A stretch of DNA of 64,000 nucleotides, taken from contig MU623436.1 of assembly GCA_025201765.1 (NCBI GenBank), forward strand, positions 62,001 to 126,000. The letters run 5' to 3'. The position numbers were made by a program, and so were the translations under genes. Positions within the stretch are counted from its first letter, which is position 1; each line of letters begins with the position of its first letter. The notes beneath the pieces are model-generated. The model ran no database searches and was not told where the DNA came from. It worked only from the letters and a program-made list of their open reading frames with translations. Below, piece by piece: positions 1-11,391 of this stretch. The stretch comes from Daldinia sp. FL1419 (Eukaryota; Ascomycota; Sordariomycetes; Xylariales; Hypoxylaceae).

Positions 1-823
1 CTCAACGGAGAAGGTAGTAATGAAATATCCCTACGAGCGAGCTTACCCTGGGGTAGGCGAATCTGAAAGGGGCCGAGCTGGGGTGAGCATGCGGGGATAC
101 GGCACCAGCTGAGCTAACCTCTGCTTATATCCTGCATGGAGAGTAATGGTCAAGGCATAGAGAATAGTAGAGCGTGTTGAAGCCTTCGACGACTTTCATA
201 AATGACCTAATGATTATATAGGTATACTTCGTATCTTATAGGAAATCTGCAATATCTTAACTAGGTACCTACCTACCTGGGGAGACTCTTAACCTAGAAG
301 CTGGCGCGAATGATCAGCAAAGTGATGGGATAGTGATAATCTCCTACACCTTCGTCACATACTAAATCTCTTGGGGAATGCAACCCTACCATCCGCCATG
401 AAAGAAATACGACAAATACAGTTAAGGTGCCGGGGAATAGAGACTTTTATAAGACTTAAACCATAGGACCGTGATATAAGTCGAAGGCAAGCAGGGTTAG
501 AGATCTTGACTAGAATATGGATCGCTATACCTCCCGTAAGAGCGTGTGTTTTTCCTTCGGATACAAATTTAAGCGTACCTAGGCAGCTATAGAAGACATT
601 TAGTAGTGACAATATCAATAAACTGTTAATACCTGTTTAACTTCTCCTAAGTGCTAGATATTTCTGGCTCTATTTATGTACATGATTAGACTCTTGCCCC
701 TGGGGCTTTACAACTCTTATTCTTAATTTTGGGAGAAGTATTAATGTTGAGACTTTATGGGGTGATAAACTACCTAACTTAGGAACGAAGAGCATATTTG
801 ATCGTAGTATAAAACTACCTGTA
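1..823. other. Intergenic, no gene seen
   Basis: I see no supportable coding region here on either strand; the open frames are short and lack protein-like composition. It holds one ACCTACCT-type motif near 265-280. Part of it is probably the 3' untranslated and terminator DNA of the lunapark gene, whose stop codon lies just to the right. Confidence 0.6.
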
Positions 824-2201
824 TTATGGGACCATCTGGGATTTCTTGTTGCGATGTCTCCGGCTTGGTTGCTGAGCAGGAGGGGATGTGTCTTCTCCAT
901 CCGTATCTCCAATATCCTCACTGTCATTTCCAACTTTGACCACGTCGCTGGATAAATCACTATCCCGATCCCCACCTCTCAGATCAGTGTTCGGATCTGT
1001 TGATCTTAGAACGTCCCGAATGATCTTCTTACCCTCGTCCATTTCTCCATTTAATGCCCCACAAGACATGCATTTCCACCTGCCCAACTCCGACAAGGAC
1101 TGCGTTCCCGGAGGAGCTTGCCCGTTTACAAGCCGACAATTCTGGCATATTAATACGATGCGATTTTTAGGCGCCATCTCATCCTCGCCGAGCATAAGAT
1201 CCATAATACGGTCGTACCAGTGGTGTGAACCCGTATGAACATCGTACTGAGAATACGAGCGTGGGAGTGGACCGGCGTTAGGTGCGAACTCTTCTGTAGG
1301 TAGCTGGCTTGGTGGAAGTACGTGGTGATTAGGCATGCGAGAAGAACCTGGACGAGATTCCGAGGCTCCTGAAATAGCAAGGTTCGGCGTTCTTTGGATG
1401 TTGGCAGTTGGGGGAGGGGGTATGTTAATCCTCGAGCTAGAAGCGTCGGAACCCGTACTTTGTCGCGTCTTCTTATTGCCCTCCTTCTGCTCGCTATCGA
1501 CGCCCCCACCTTCTATAGTCTGCTTCCTATGTCGACCTCGCTTCTCTCCGGAATCTCCATACTTTTCGAGTAGCTCTAGCGTAGAATCGTATTTCGTAGC
1601 ATCTTTTAGCTTCTGTATTGTCTTTGCACGCTCGGTCTGGTAGTCTTTTAATCGAGACTCTAGGGTGTCGATACGAAAGATGAAGTACGCATTGGTAAGG
1701 GTCCTAACAAGATAGATACTAATTTGGCCGATGTATGGTGAGTAAAATTATTTATATCACAAAAACGACAGTCGTGGCGGCAACATACAACACGGGTCCG
1801 CCAGCCATTCCAGTCCATTCCCACGGGCCTAGATTCTGCCATCCCACCACCAAGGTCAAGACGACAGCGTAGACGAGGTAAGCGAAGGCGAGATATAGAG
1901 TCCAAAGAACCTTGATGCGACGGGCACGGGATCGCGCTCGGTCGAGTTGGGTTTGGGTGGTCGTGATCTTATTGGAAAGGGTCGAGAGAGTTTTCTCAAA
2001 AGAGGATGGGGAAGAGGTATCGCCCTATTCGTAAGAATATACACAGTCAGTACCTACTCCTCCGTTGGCCCATTTGTGTTATTAGGGGGGATAGATGTTA
2101 TAGGTAAATAGGTATGCAAGGGTAGGATGAATAGATGGTTGGGTTGGAGCGCCGTTCTCTCTTCTTCCTTCACTAACCTTCCAAGGCCAGAAAGACACCA
2201 T
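824..2201 (-). CDS. LNP1: Lunapark family ER three-way-junction protein (Lnp1)
   Basis: Membrane protein that stabilises three-way junctions of the tubular endoplasmic reticulum. Three exons, 2201-2178, 2024-1789 and 1718-824, encode 384 aa. Exon 1 gives only MVSFWPWK, typical of fungal lunaparks. The second join uses donor GTATGT at 1788 and acceptor TAG ending at 1719; it restores the frame through the second membrane segment. Two hydrophobic segments lie at about residues 47-70 and 78-98, followed by a conserved stretch (TIQKLKDATKYDST) and a C-terminal zinc ribbon with cysteines at 278, 281, 303 and 306 (CxxC-x21-CxxC) inside the family signature NRIVLICQNC. The tail is acidic and hydrophilic. 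It lies head to head with the GRIP golgin gene to its right. Family assignment is firm; ER location is known for the family. Confidence 0.95.
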
Positions 2202-3379
2202 GACTTGAAAAATAAAAGACGGGGTTTACCGTCGAGAGACCATGGCGTCCGGGCCGGTCGTGTAAGAGTAAAGAAGTATATCTAAAGCAAGGAACAAAGA
2301 AAATAAAGGATATATGAAGATATATGGAATAAATGAAATATAAGGCGACGGCCGGAGTTTCGTGGCCAAGACTTTAAGGTAGGTAGATAGGTAAGTAGGT
2401 AGGTAGGTACCTATGGAGACAGATCCATTTAGGCAATGAAAGAATGTGTGTTGAGACCTGATGACAGATGTGACGACATTACAGGTGAACCACGAAGCAA
2501 TTGGGGAAAACGACAGGATAAATTATTGGCAGCCCTGGTTGCGCATGTAGGTACCTACCACCTTTCCATCTATTCGAATGTACCTCCTACGTAAATACAC
2601 TATAAATCACACTAAGGTTTCGTATGTAGACGTCCGTCCGCATGTGGTGTATGTGTCTTTACTGCATGGCCTCTCCACGGGACGAACCCACATGCACTTA
2701 TGTAGGTACCTAGCCCTGACCATGTACCTAATAAAGTACATAGCCTTACATATATATCTGGGATGCTTACGCACATGCAACTAGGTACAAGACTCGAATG
2801 TAGGGCACTGTTATAAATACCTACCGAATAGATAAATGTAGACATATTTGATAAAATACCAGAATTCTATCGAGATAACAATATAAAGTTATCCTCATGT
2901 TAGATACCTACCTATATACGTCTATGAGTGCTTAGCCAGGCTGCGGGTCACATAGGTAGGTAGCTTTAGTAAAATGTGTAGTTACATCTATTGCAAATAG
3001 ATTTATTTATTACATAACTACATAGGTACCAGGTATGTAGATAGGTCAGGTACCTCATACACCTACTAGCGTGGTTAAAATACCTAACCTTGTACACTAC
3101 AATACGGTGCTGAGCCTCGTTCAGTGTTCTGAGTTGGACTAACTAATGCTTAATTGCAGTTTCAGAAACGGAGAGGAAACGTCTTTATCTTTTCTTCATC
3201 ATCTTCTCCTTTCGCGTAATCCTAGTCAATACGACTACCTTGTGCTCTATTCCAAATTGTTCTTTAGAAAATCAACGAAAAATACCAAAACCGCGCATGG
3301 CTACGATTACGTGTTATACCCAATTGTCGCATCTATCGCCGGCGCCTTAGAAAAATCCTAAGCGCTTCATCAAGCTACC
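2202..3379. other. Divergent intergenic region between LNP1 and the golgin gene
   Basis: About 1.2 kb that must hold both divergent promoters. It contains several ACCTACCT / AGGTACCT arrays (for example 2378-2413, 2548-2561, 2901-2916, 3025-3065) and no convincing coding frame. The short open frames overlap the repeats and lack splice or family support. Confidence 0.6.
2378..2413. repeat. GGTA tetranucleotide array with AGGTACCT palindrome
   Basis: Imperfect run of AGGTAGGTAGATAGGTAAGTAGGTA type ending in the palindrome GGTACC. It is one of the largest copies of the motif family scattered through the window's non-coding DNA. Confidence 0.85.
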
Positions 3380-6300
3380 ATGTTTTCCGTACGTCTGCTT
3401 CTCTCGTGCGAAGGTCCGACGCGATCTAGCTAATAATTATTTAACGTATCTAGAGAATAAAAGGTGCTATCGACCGTAGCATTGCCGAAGAGCAAGCTCG
3501 TCAGAAAGCACTCGCCGAGCAGAGATCCACTGCCCGTTCCCCTTCTGCTTCTGGCCAACGCCCGCGCTCGGTTTCAAGAACGAATAGTACCAACTCTGCC
3601 GCCAGGAGGAAAATTAAAAGGCCGAGCCAAGATCATTCAAACGGTGACGGTGCTTCTAATCCCGACCCCGCTGTCTTTGAAGCCGCCTTTGCACTTGACG
3701 ATGATGAAGCGGATTCTGCACCTAACCAGCTGGCGGCGGCGCAAGAAAAGGTAGCAGGGGAAGCTTCGTCCGGTAATGAAAAGGAAGACGGCGCGACCGA
3801 ACGGAATGACGACACAAAAGATCAAGCTGATGCGAGAGATGACAATGCCAAAGCTAGCCAGCCTACTGCACCGACTGAACTTCCTCCTCACGTCAGGAGT
3901 AAGCTAAGGAAGCTGGAGAAACTAGAAGCTACTTATCCGGGTAGGTTATATTTATTGGACACTTTTATAATGCCAACATGGCTAATAGCGCAATCTACTA
4001 ATCTTGTAGAACTATTACGATCGTATAGAATCGCACATGGACGCGCTACGTCTATTGAACCGTTCGAGCGCGCGTTGCGCGAGAATACCCCATTGACTAC
4101 AATTAAAGATCCAGCAGCCCTCGTCGAGTATCTTAGCCAGTTAAACTTGAAGGGCGACATGGTTATGGAAGAGTTTAAGCGTGTCTCGGCCGAAAAGGAC
4201 GACTTCAAAAAGAAGTTTGAGGAAGCGGACAAAGAATTGGTTGCACTGAGAGACGAAGTCACTAGCCTCAAAACCGCGAAGGCCAGGGGGGTGTCCATAC
4301 AAGCAGATGATCAAGTGACGAGTATGTCGGAAGAGAAAACGAATGGCGAAGACGCGAAGCAATCCACGTCGCCTTCCGCAAGCAAATCACCTGTCTCATC
4401 TATCTTGGGCGTCTTTTCCCCGAAACAAAAACCCGTCGGCATTGACGAATCCAAGGATCTAAGCGAGGACATGTTTTCTTACGACGAAGAGATTCCCCAA
4501 CTTCAAGCCGAGGTTTTGTCGAAATCTGAGGAGATCGCCAGACTTACATCCGAGATCGGTGTTTTAAAGGACGAATTAGCCGTGGCTAAGGAAAATAGTA
4601 CTGGGTTGGTGGAAAGCCTCGAAAAAGCTACACGAGAATTAAGCGATAGTCGAGATGAAGCTGCTGCCCGGGAATCCATGCAGGCGCAACTGGATGCAAG
4701 GAACGCGGAGATCAATTCGCTCACCCAGCAGCTCGAACAGACTCGAACAGCGTTGCGAAGCTTAGAAATAAATTTTGAAGACGAGAAATCGAGAGCAACA
4801 TCTACGATAAAGGAGCAGGAAGCTAAGCTCCAGACCTCGGCTACTTGGACTGCGGAATCTGATGAAGAGTTTAAAAAGCTGAAAGAAGTGAAATCCAAGC
4901 TGGAAGTTAATATCCGGGATTTAACGGGTGAGATCGACTCACTAAAAAAGGCAAAAGCAGACAGCGACGAGAAGATCGAGCAGCTAAATAAACAGATCCA
5001 ATCTGCTACCAGACCTCCTTCGTCGACATCCGACTCGCTAGGAGTTCCCACTCCTCCGACCGGAGCTGGAGGACCGAAAAAGAAAAACAAGAAGAAGAAG
5101 AAAGGTGGCGCATCCGTCAATACTACGGAGAGTGCTACAAATGAGACCTCAGATCGTGTTCAGCCCTCCCACGTCAGTGACTCGGGGCTGGAGGCTCTCA
5201 AGGTAGAAGTCGAGAAGTTGAGAAATGAAATATGTGAGAAGGATACTCAAATAGAGCGTCTGTCGAAGCAGAGAAAGAATGAAGAGGACCTTAAAGAGGA
5301 GATTGAAAACATGCAGGAGAGCTTATTAAACATAGGACATGACCATGTTGAAGCTAAAGAGAGGATAAAACGCCTCGAATCCGAAAAGGTGGATCTTAAA
5401 TCACAGATTTCAGAGCTGGAGAAACAAATCGCTGGCTTTAAGTCTAGCAATAATGCCAATTCTAAACTACAGGAAGACTTTGATTCCATGAAAGCTGAGC
5501 TTGATGAATTGAGAATCAAATCACAAACTCTGCAAACGGATTTGGGTGCCGCTCAGCAGCTGGCTCAAAGTCGCTACAAAGATCTCACGGACTTGCGCGA
5601 AGTACTTACCAAGGCGCAGCCCGAGCTTAGAAATTTGCGCCAAGAGTCTGCAATATTGAAAACCACCAAGGAGGAGCTGGCCTCTAAACAAAACGAGCTC
5701 CGTACTCTCGAGAAACGTGAAAAGGATCTTAAGAACGAGCTAGCGTGGGCTCAACGCTTAGCCTCTGACCGTGAAGCGGAGATCAAGTTACTTAACGACA
5801 AATTGACGGCCGAAAAATCATCTAGGGCTAAGCTCGAAGACGAGAAACGCGTTGCCGGTAGAGATTATCGCCGTGCTGAGGCCGAAAAGATAGAATTATC
5901 TGCGAAGGCTGAAAAGGCTGGTCGTGAGCTAGAACGCCTCCAGTCGGAACTATCTACCCTCCGCCCGAAAGTGAAGCAACTTGAAGATGAAGTTGAAAAG
6001 TTGAAGAAAGAGAAGGTCGATACTCGGGAGGAGATAGAGCTGAAGGCGCAGCAGTTGAACAACGCCCAAGGTCTCCTAAGTTCTATGCGCGATCAGACAG
6101 CCGAGTTGTCGATTCAGCTTAAGGAAGCTCAAAGCCAGACGGAAAGTCTAGAAGAAGAATTGGCAGAAGTCCAGAAGCATCTCTCCGAGAGAACGCGAGA
6201 AGGTGAAACTATGAGGCGAATGCTGGCGGACGTCGACGAGCGGGCGGATGCGAAAGTACGAGATATGCGCGCTCGAATGGAGGCTGCTGTCGAGGAGCGT

Positions 6301-6997
6301 GATCGCATCGAAGACGAACTATCTACATTGGCTCGGCGTCGCGCACGGGAGTCTGAAGAACTTAAAGCTAAAGTACGGGAGTTTGAACGAGATATCAAAA
6401 TAATCTCTGCCGAGAAAGATGAATTAGAAGCAAAGGAGAAGGAGTGGCGTCGTCGTCGCGAGGAGCTCGAGCAGGTCGAAGAGAAGGCTGCGGCTGAAGT
6501 GGAGGATATGCGTGCGGCGGTTACCAACTTGCGGTCCGCCCTGGACGCATCGGAGCAACAGGTACATGAGGCAGAGAAGCAGCGTGCGGACTTGCGCAAA
6601 CTTTTGGACGAGGCGAGAAGTCGGTACGAAAAGGCGAACAAGGAGCTTAAGAATATTCAAGCCAGGTTCAATGTTAGTGGCGCCGCCTCGAATGTCGCCA
6701 GCAGTGGAAGGTCTAGCGTTGATTCTACTCGTAGTGGCGCCAACGGTACTGCTAGCAGCACTGGTTCTGCAGTTCCGGATACGATGTACCTCAAAACTAT
6801 TCTACTGCAATTCCTGGAAGTAAAAGACGAAAAGGTTCGATCGCAGCTGGTGCCAGTGCTGGGGAAATTGCTGCGGTTTGATCGGTAAGCGATTTATTTG
6901 TTCCTATGCAATATCGTTTCTTCGCTAACAATGATGTAGCAACGATGAGCAGAAGTGGATGGCTGCGGTTCAACATTTGTCGAGGCCAGGCAGATAG
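3380..6997 (+). CDS. IMH1: GRIP-domain golgin (Imh1-like) coiled-coil protein
   Basis: Long tethering protein of the trans-Golgi; in the family the GRIP domain binds the GTPase Arl1. Four exons, 3380-3388, 3454-3940, 4010-6884 and 6940-6997, encode 1,142 aa. The first exon codes only MFS, followed after an intron by RIKGAIDRSIAEEQARQ, the usual golgin N-terminus. The N-terminal third is hydrophilic; a lysine run lies near residue 523; most of the rest is heptad-rich coiled coil. The GRIP domain (YLKTILLQFLEV ... LVPVLGKLLRFDR) is at about residues 1091-1135. Stopping at the apparent TAA after RFDR would cut the domain: a 55-bp intron (6885-6939) restores NDEQKW and a short tail. Divergent from lunapark, another endomembrane gene. 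Confidence 0.95.
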
Positions 6998-8672
6998 AAC
7001 ACCTGGCAAAGACAAATGTGTATGATAGATGCCGCATAGCGCAGGAGTCCGTGGAATTATACAACATATACGGTGGTTTAGTTGTTTATCCACCTAATGT
7101 ACCTACCTTAGGTACTCTGGATACCCTCTATCAACATGTCAATACCATTATATTCCCTTGAATGGAAGATTGGTTGCACCGTAGCCTACACGCCTAAGTT
7201 TTCGGGATCGTTCAATTAGGAATATGAGTGTCAACGCCCCCTAACCGCCGACTTAACTACCTACGGTTTGTGATGCGCTTGCTTAATATCATAATTTAAT
7301 ATCAACGCCCTTTCAAATTTCAACGTAACCTAAAAGCTTCCTAGCTTTGGGAAATATGATATCCCGATCGAGAAGGTCAACCATGCCTCTAAAGGCAAGT
7401 GTGTTAGATTACTCTGATAAGGCTAGAGTATGAGGCCAATATGGGAAAAAAAGGGGCAAGAAATCTCGTAAATATAAATGTCTGTATATGAGTTACCGGC
7501 GTCAAGATAGACAAGAACGATACCAATCCCTTCTCGTACTATGCTAGTCAAGAGTCGAAACTAAATCTAAGTGGTTCAGCCATCCCCAGTCAATCAATCC
7601 GCTCTATTGCAGTATACCGATACTTTGGAGTCGCCAAATTCAGCCTGAAAAGAACCAGACCGCGGGGATTGGGGCTCTGCGCAGTGCCATGCATAGTCCG
7701 TCGAGTTAATATCGAAAGATAAACCCAATAGGCCTTATATCCTATACTTTCATTGGCATTCAAAATTGGTAAATTTTATATCAAAATAACCAAAACTCTC
7801 CATAACCGTTGATAATATTTAGACCAGCCACACCCTCCCCGTCAGCCCCCTTATCAACTAGGTACATAATCGGAGAAACGAGACGTGTTACCGGTTAGAC
7901 GATGTGCCAAGCTCTACGGTATGGCCAATAGAGGTTAGAAACTCCGCTTCGTACGTACTCAAGGATCGCATCAACTTGGCATTATAATCATTTCTACTCG
8001 TAGAACTAGTCTTAAATCATCGGCAGCGGGACATGTATCGGCGAGCTCTTCCTTGACTCCGCCTTGGCTGTCTGGGTTAGCTAGGCTGGAATCGATGTAT
8101 AGGACTTGCGATTAGTGTGGGAAACCCGAAGGGACTGAAGTTGGCGTGTGCGCTAAGCCGCTATTCCAATATGATATGCACGCCGAGCAGAGCAGTCTAA
8201 TAACTTGAGTCCTGAAGACTGCGGCTTGGCGTCAGCAGAATGGGCTAGACTTGGGACGATTCGAGATATGCTCGTTTGAATCCACCACCGATGACCCGTG
8301 GGGGAAGAAGCGAGTTCAAGAGACCCCAGATTCTAGCGCGCATGAGCTGGGGTAAGCCCCTGTCTCCTTACCCCGGAGTCTTGGTCCACGTGTGGAAATT
8401 TGGGAATCAAGCGTCCTATACACCCAGTCCGATGGTATATTCTTTCCCTCAAGCCAGTACCATGGTGGAACAAAAAAATTGCTACCCGGCGGCGCAGCCA
8501 GGTCTCCTGGTGTCGTAAGGTTAAGAAGAGGTGACGGGTACGATTCAAAAGGACATCGAAGCCCACTCTTTACATACCCATCCAGGCTACGAACGCCTTC
8601 ATATCTATAGGGTACAGCTCATCCGCATCGGCTCTTAAACTTCATCTCTACCACTTGAACTCTCCCCTAGAA
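6998..8672. other. Intergenic, 1.7 kb
   Basis: No coding exon with splice support was found. The left part is the 3' flank of the golgin gene and holds one GTACCTACCTTAGGTAC motif near 7098-7114. The right part is the promoter side of the sugar transporter gene, with a group of CreA-like sites listed separately. Confidence 0.6.
8298..8376. promoter_or_regulatory. Cluster of four CreA-type (SYGGRG) sites
   Basis: GTGGGG at 8298-8303, CCCCAG (CTGGGG on the minus strand) at 8324-8329, CTGGGG at 8347-8352 and CCCCGG (CCGGGG on the minus strand) at 8371-8376 all match SYGGRG, the site of the carbon catabolite repressor CreA. They lie about 300-370 bp upstream of a sugar-permease start codon, so glucose repression of that gene is a reasonable inference. 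The motif is short and degenerate, so chance occurrence is possible. Confidence 0.35.
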
Positions 8673-10708
8673 ATGGGTGGCGCGGGCAATGCTGGGTCAG
8701 GCAGCGAGGCCGATCCTATCATCACCCGTCTCGCAAACGAAGATAAGGTCAGATGGTACCGGAAGCCGAACCTACGATATCTTTACTTTCTACTCTTTCC
8801 AACATGTATGGGGATCGAGTTGACGTCGGGCTTTGACTCCCAAATGATCAATGCACTCCAGATCGTGCCGTCGTGGATTTCGTGTGAGTCGCGGCGAGAC
8901 AGTCTCGATAGAGTATCCTATTAATCAAAGAAAATGAAGATTTTGGAGATCCTCAGGGGGCCCTTAAGGGAATCATCGCCGCGGCATACTCACTAGGTGC
9001 TATTCTTTCCTTACCATTTATCGGAATCGTCAACGATAAGTTTGGCCGTCGTTGGTCGATCATCGGAGGTTCCGTCATCATGGTAATCGGTGCTCTGATT
9101 CAGGGCTTCTCCGTTAATGGTGAGTATACTTTATCCGAAACGAGCAGAACCTAGCCTCGTTAACAGAGTTCATAGCTGGGATGTACGTCGTGGCTCGTCT
9201 CATCTTGGGATTCGGAATTCCAACGTGTATTGTATCTGCTTCATCTTTGATTGGAGAATTGGCATATCCAAAGGAACGCCCAGTCTTAACTTCGCTGTTC
9301 AACGTGGCCTACTTCGTTGGCCAAATTACCGCTGCAGCCATTTGCTTCGGCACTAATAACATCGCGACAAATATGGCCTGGAAGATCCCCTCCTGGCTTC
9401 AGATGTGCCCGTCCCTAGTGCAGATTACGTTTGTCCTGTAAGTCCCAACATCCTCATGTCTCTCTGGAGTAGGTTCAGATGTCTAACGCCATCCATTTGC
9501 AGTTTTCTACCCGAATCTCCGAGATGGCTAGTCCAGCAAGATCGCGTCGAGGAAGCCTTTAACGTCTTAGTTAAATACCACGGCGAAGGCGATCGAGAAT
9601 CCGAGTTCGTAAAGGCCGAGTTTGCTCAGATTCAGGCAACAATTGGCATAGAGCTCGAACACTCAAAGCGATCCTGGGCCGACCTAGTTGCTACGGCGGG
9701 TATGCGCCGACGAATGCTCATTAGTTGTGTATGTCGAATCTCCTTTTGCAATTTTTCACTCATTCTGTTAACCTCTCATGTCATAACCCGGGCGTCATCC
9801 TACAACCCCGTCGCACGTCTCTTTTTGAATATATCCACTAACTCTACTCGAGATGCTTGGCTTATTTACGCAGTGGTCTGGCAACACTCTTATCTCGTAC
9901 TATCTTGGCGATCTTCTTGCTATGATTGGCAAGAGTGACTCCGTATTTAAGCAGCAGATTAACGTGGCCAACGCGTGCTGGCAACTTGTCTGTGGCACTT
10001 GTGTTGCTTTTCTTGTTACCAAGTTCAAGAGACGTCAAATGTATCTTGCATGTACTATTTCACTACTCTTCGTCTACATTTCTTGGACCATCAGCATGGA
10101 GAGGGCCATCACCGGGAAGGAATCGGGACACCCTAACAACGCGGCGAATATCGCTACTATTTTCTGGATCTTCGCGTACTCCCCCTGCTATAATATTGGA
10201 TACAACGCCTTGACTTATAGTAAGTAGTCGTTTCTTAATGATACCTTTATTGGCATTTGTTAATCACTGGTGTAGCTTACCTGGTCGAACTTTGGCCGTT
10301 TGCCGAGCGCTCCCGCGGTATCGCGTTCTTCCAGCTCTTCGGGCGCCTGGCCAGCTTCTTCACTACCTTTGTAAACCCTATCGGCCTTAAGAATGTTAGC
10401 TGGAGATATTTGATATCGTACTGCTGCTTCTTATCTTTCGAGATACTGTTTGTGTATTTCATGTTCCCCGAAACCTTCGGCAGAACGCTAGAAGAGTTGG
10501 CATTTTGTAAGCTGGCGTCGTACGATAATCCGGCTGGAAGAGCCTTTGAACTAACCTTGAACTTCCTGTAGTATTCGAAGATAAGGCTCTAGCCGATGAA
10601 GCTGTTCATGCTGTTGAGAAGGTAGTCGTTCACCACGAAGAACCTATCATCGGCAAGGGAACCTCAGACGGAAACGTTGTGACTTCTGAAACTGCAAAAG
10701 AAGTATAA
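8673..10708 (+). CDS. MFS sugar transporter, lactose-permease-like
   Basis: Twelve-helix plasma-membrane sugar:proton symporter of the fungal sugar transporter family (Lac12-like branch). Seven exons, 8673-8883, 8940-9119, 9167-9437, 9503-9728, 9853-10219, 10276-10506 and 10572-10708, give 540 aa, normal for the family. Family signs are GFDSQMINALQ in helix 1, NDKFGRRWS after helix 2, PESPRWL before the central loop, GLFTQWSGNTLISYYLG in helix 7 and YLVELWPFAERSRG in helix 10. The join at 8883/8940 makes SYFGDPQGALKG; the earlier AG would give a stop. A leftward in-frame TTG was rejected; the first ATG is 8673. Substrate cannot be told from sequence: lactose, cellobiose or another glycoside are possible. 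Confidence 0.92.
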
Positions 10709-10750
10709 ATACCGTCGCCCCTATCTTAAGCGTCTAGCATCGGACGGGAT

Positions 10751-11030
10751 ATTAGATAAATGGTTATGATGGTAGATATTGCTATCGTTGATGCTACGAA
10801 ACTACCTACCTACCCACCTACCTAGGTACCTATGTCATAGTCGTAGGTATCGCAATGATACCTCCTTAGTAGCTAGGTACTCTAATACCCCTTATTTGAC
10901 TTGAAAAGTACGTGCAATTAATACCCAAGGTTACCTCCTAAGAGATGTAGAGATAATCGAGCTTCACCCGAAGCCGATACCCCTCATCATGGGCATTCCT
11001 TATCTCTTGGTAGCTGAAGATATATTATCT
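10751..11030. promoter_or_regulatory. AGATAA (GATA-type) sites upstream of siderophore transporter
   Basis: AGATAA or its complement occurs at 10754-10759 (inside ATTAGATAA, one base from the SreA consensus ATCWGATAA), 10951-10956, 11000-11005 and 11025-11030. SreA-type GATA factors repress siderophore genes when iron is plentiful, so these are candidate iron-response sites. GATA sites are common and also serve nitrogen regulators; this remains inference. Confidence 0.3.
10801..10834. repeat. CCTA array with CCTAGG/GGTACC palindromes
   Basis: Run of CTACC units (CCTACCTACCCACCTACCTAGGTACC) in the 3' flank of the sugar transporter gene. Member of the window-wide intergenic motif family. Confidence 0.85.
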
Positions 11031-11177
11031 CCTCCCCTGCCTCCCTTGTCTCCCCTGCATTAACCCCCACGGCGTCCTCCAATCCGAGATTAGTGATAAC
11101 AAATACATTTTCTCCGTGTGTACCTACTTCGTAACATAAAAGTTACTAGTCTCTAGAGGTTTGATTCGTTGGTCTAT

Positions 11178-11204
11178 AGGTAGGTAGGTAGGTAGGTAGG
11201 TATG
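11178..11204. repeat. (GGTA)n microsatellite
   Basis: About six perfect AGGT units in tandem in the promoter region of the siderophore transporter gene. Confidence 0.9.
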
Positions 11205-11391
11205 CAGTACCATTGGAACAAGGTAGGTATCTTGAATTTAGGTAAATATTTATGTACGGTTCTAATAAATAGGTACCTACCTATCTCTCGTAGCCAGGCA
11301 TCTAAAATAGACTTGTTCATTTGTTACGTCTTTCCATTTTGCCTGGGAATTGATATGTTGTGATATCTCATAATTATTTAAACGAGTCGCG

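Larger units (their letters stand above)
10709..11391. other. Intergenic between the two MFS genes
   Basis: Contains the 3' flank of the sugar transporter gene and the promoter of the siderophore transporter gene. It holds two long ACCTACCT/GGTAGGTA arrays (10801-10834 and 11178-11204) and several AGATAA sites. No coding frame is supportable. Confidence 0.6.

Noticed and set aside
4503..5120. 205-codon minus-strand frame inside the golgin gene, and similar shadow frames in other long exons
   Set aside because: Opposite-strand shadow of a coiled-coil coding exon with Ser/Phe-rich composition.
8655..8672. Upstream TTG starts extending several genes (also 22029, 26280, 28149, 34623, 56505)
   Set aside because: These codons are TTG, not ATG; the first in-frame ATG gives the family's usual N-terminus in each case.
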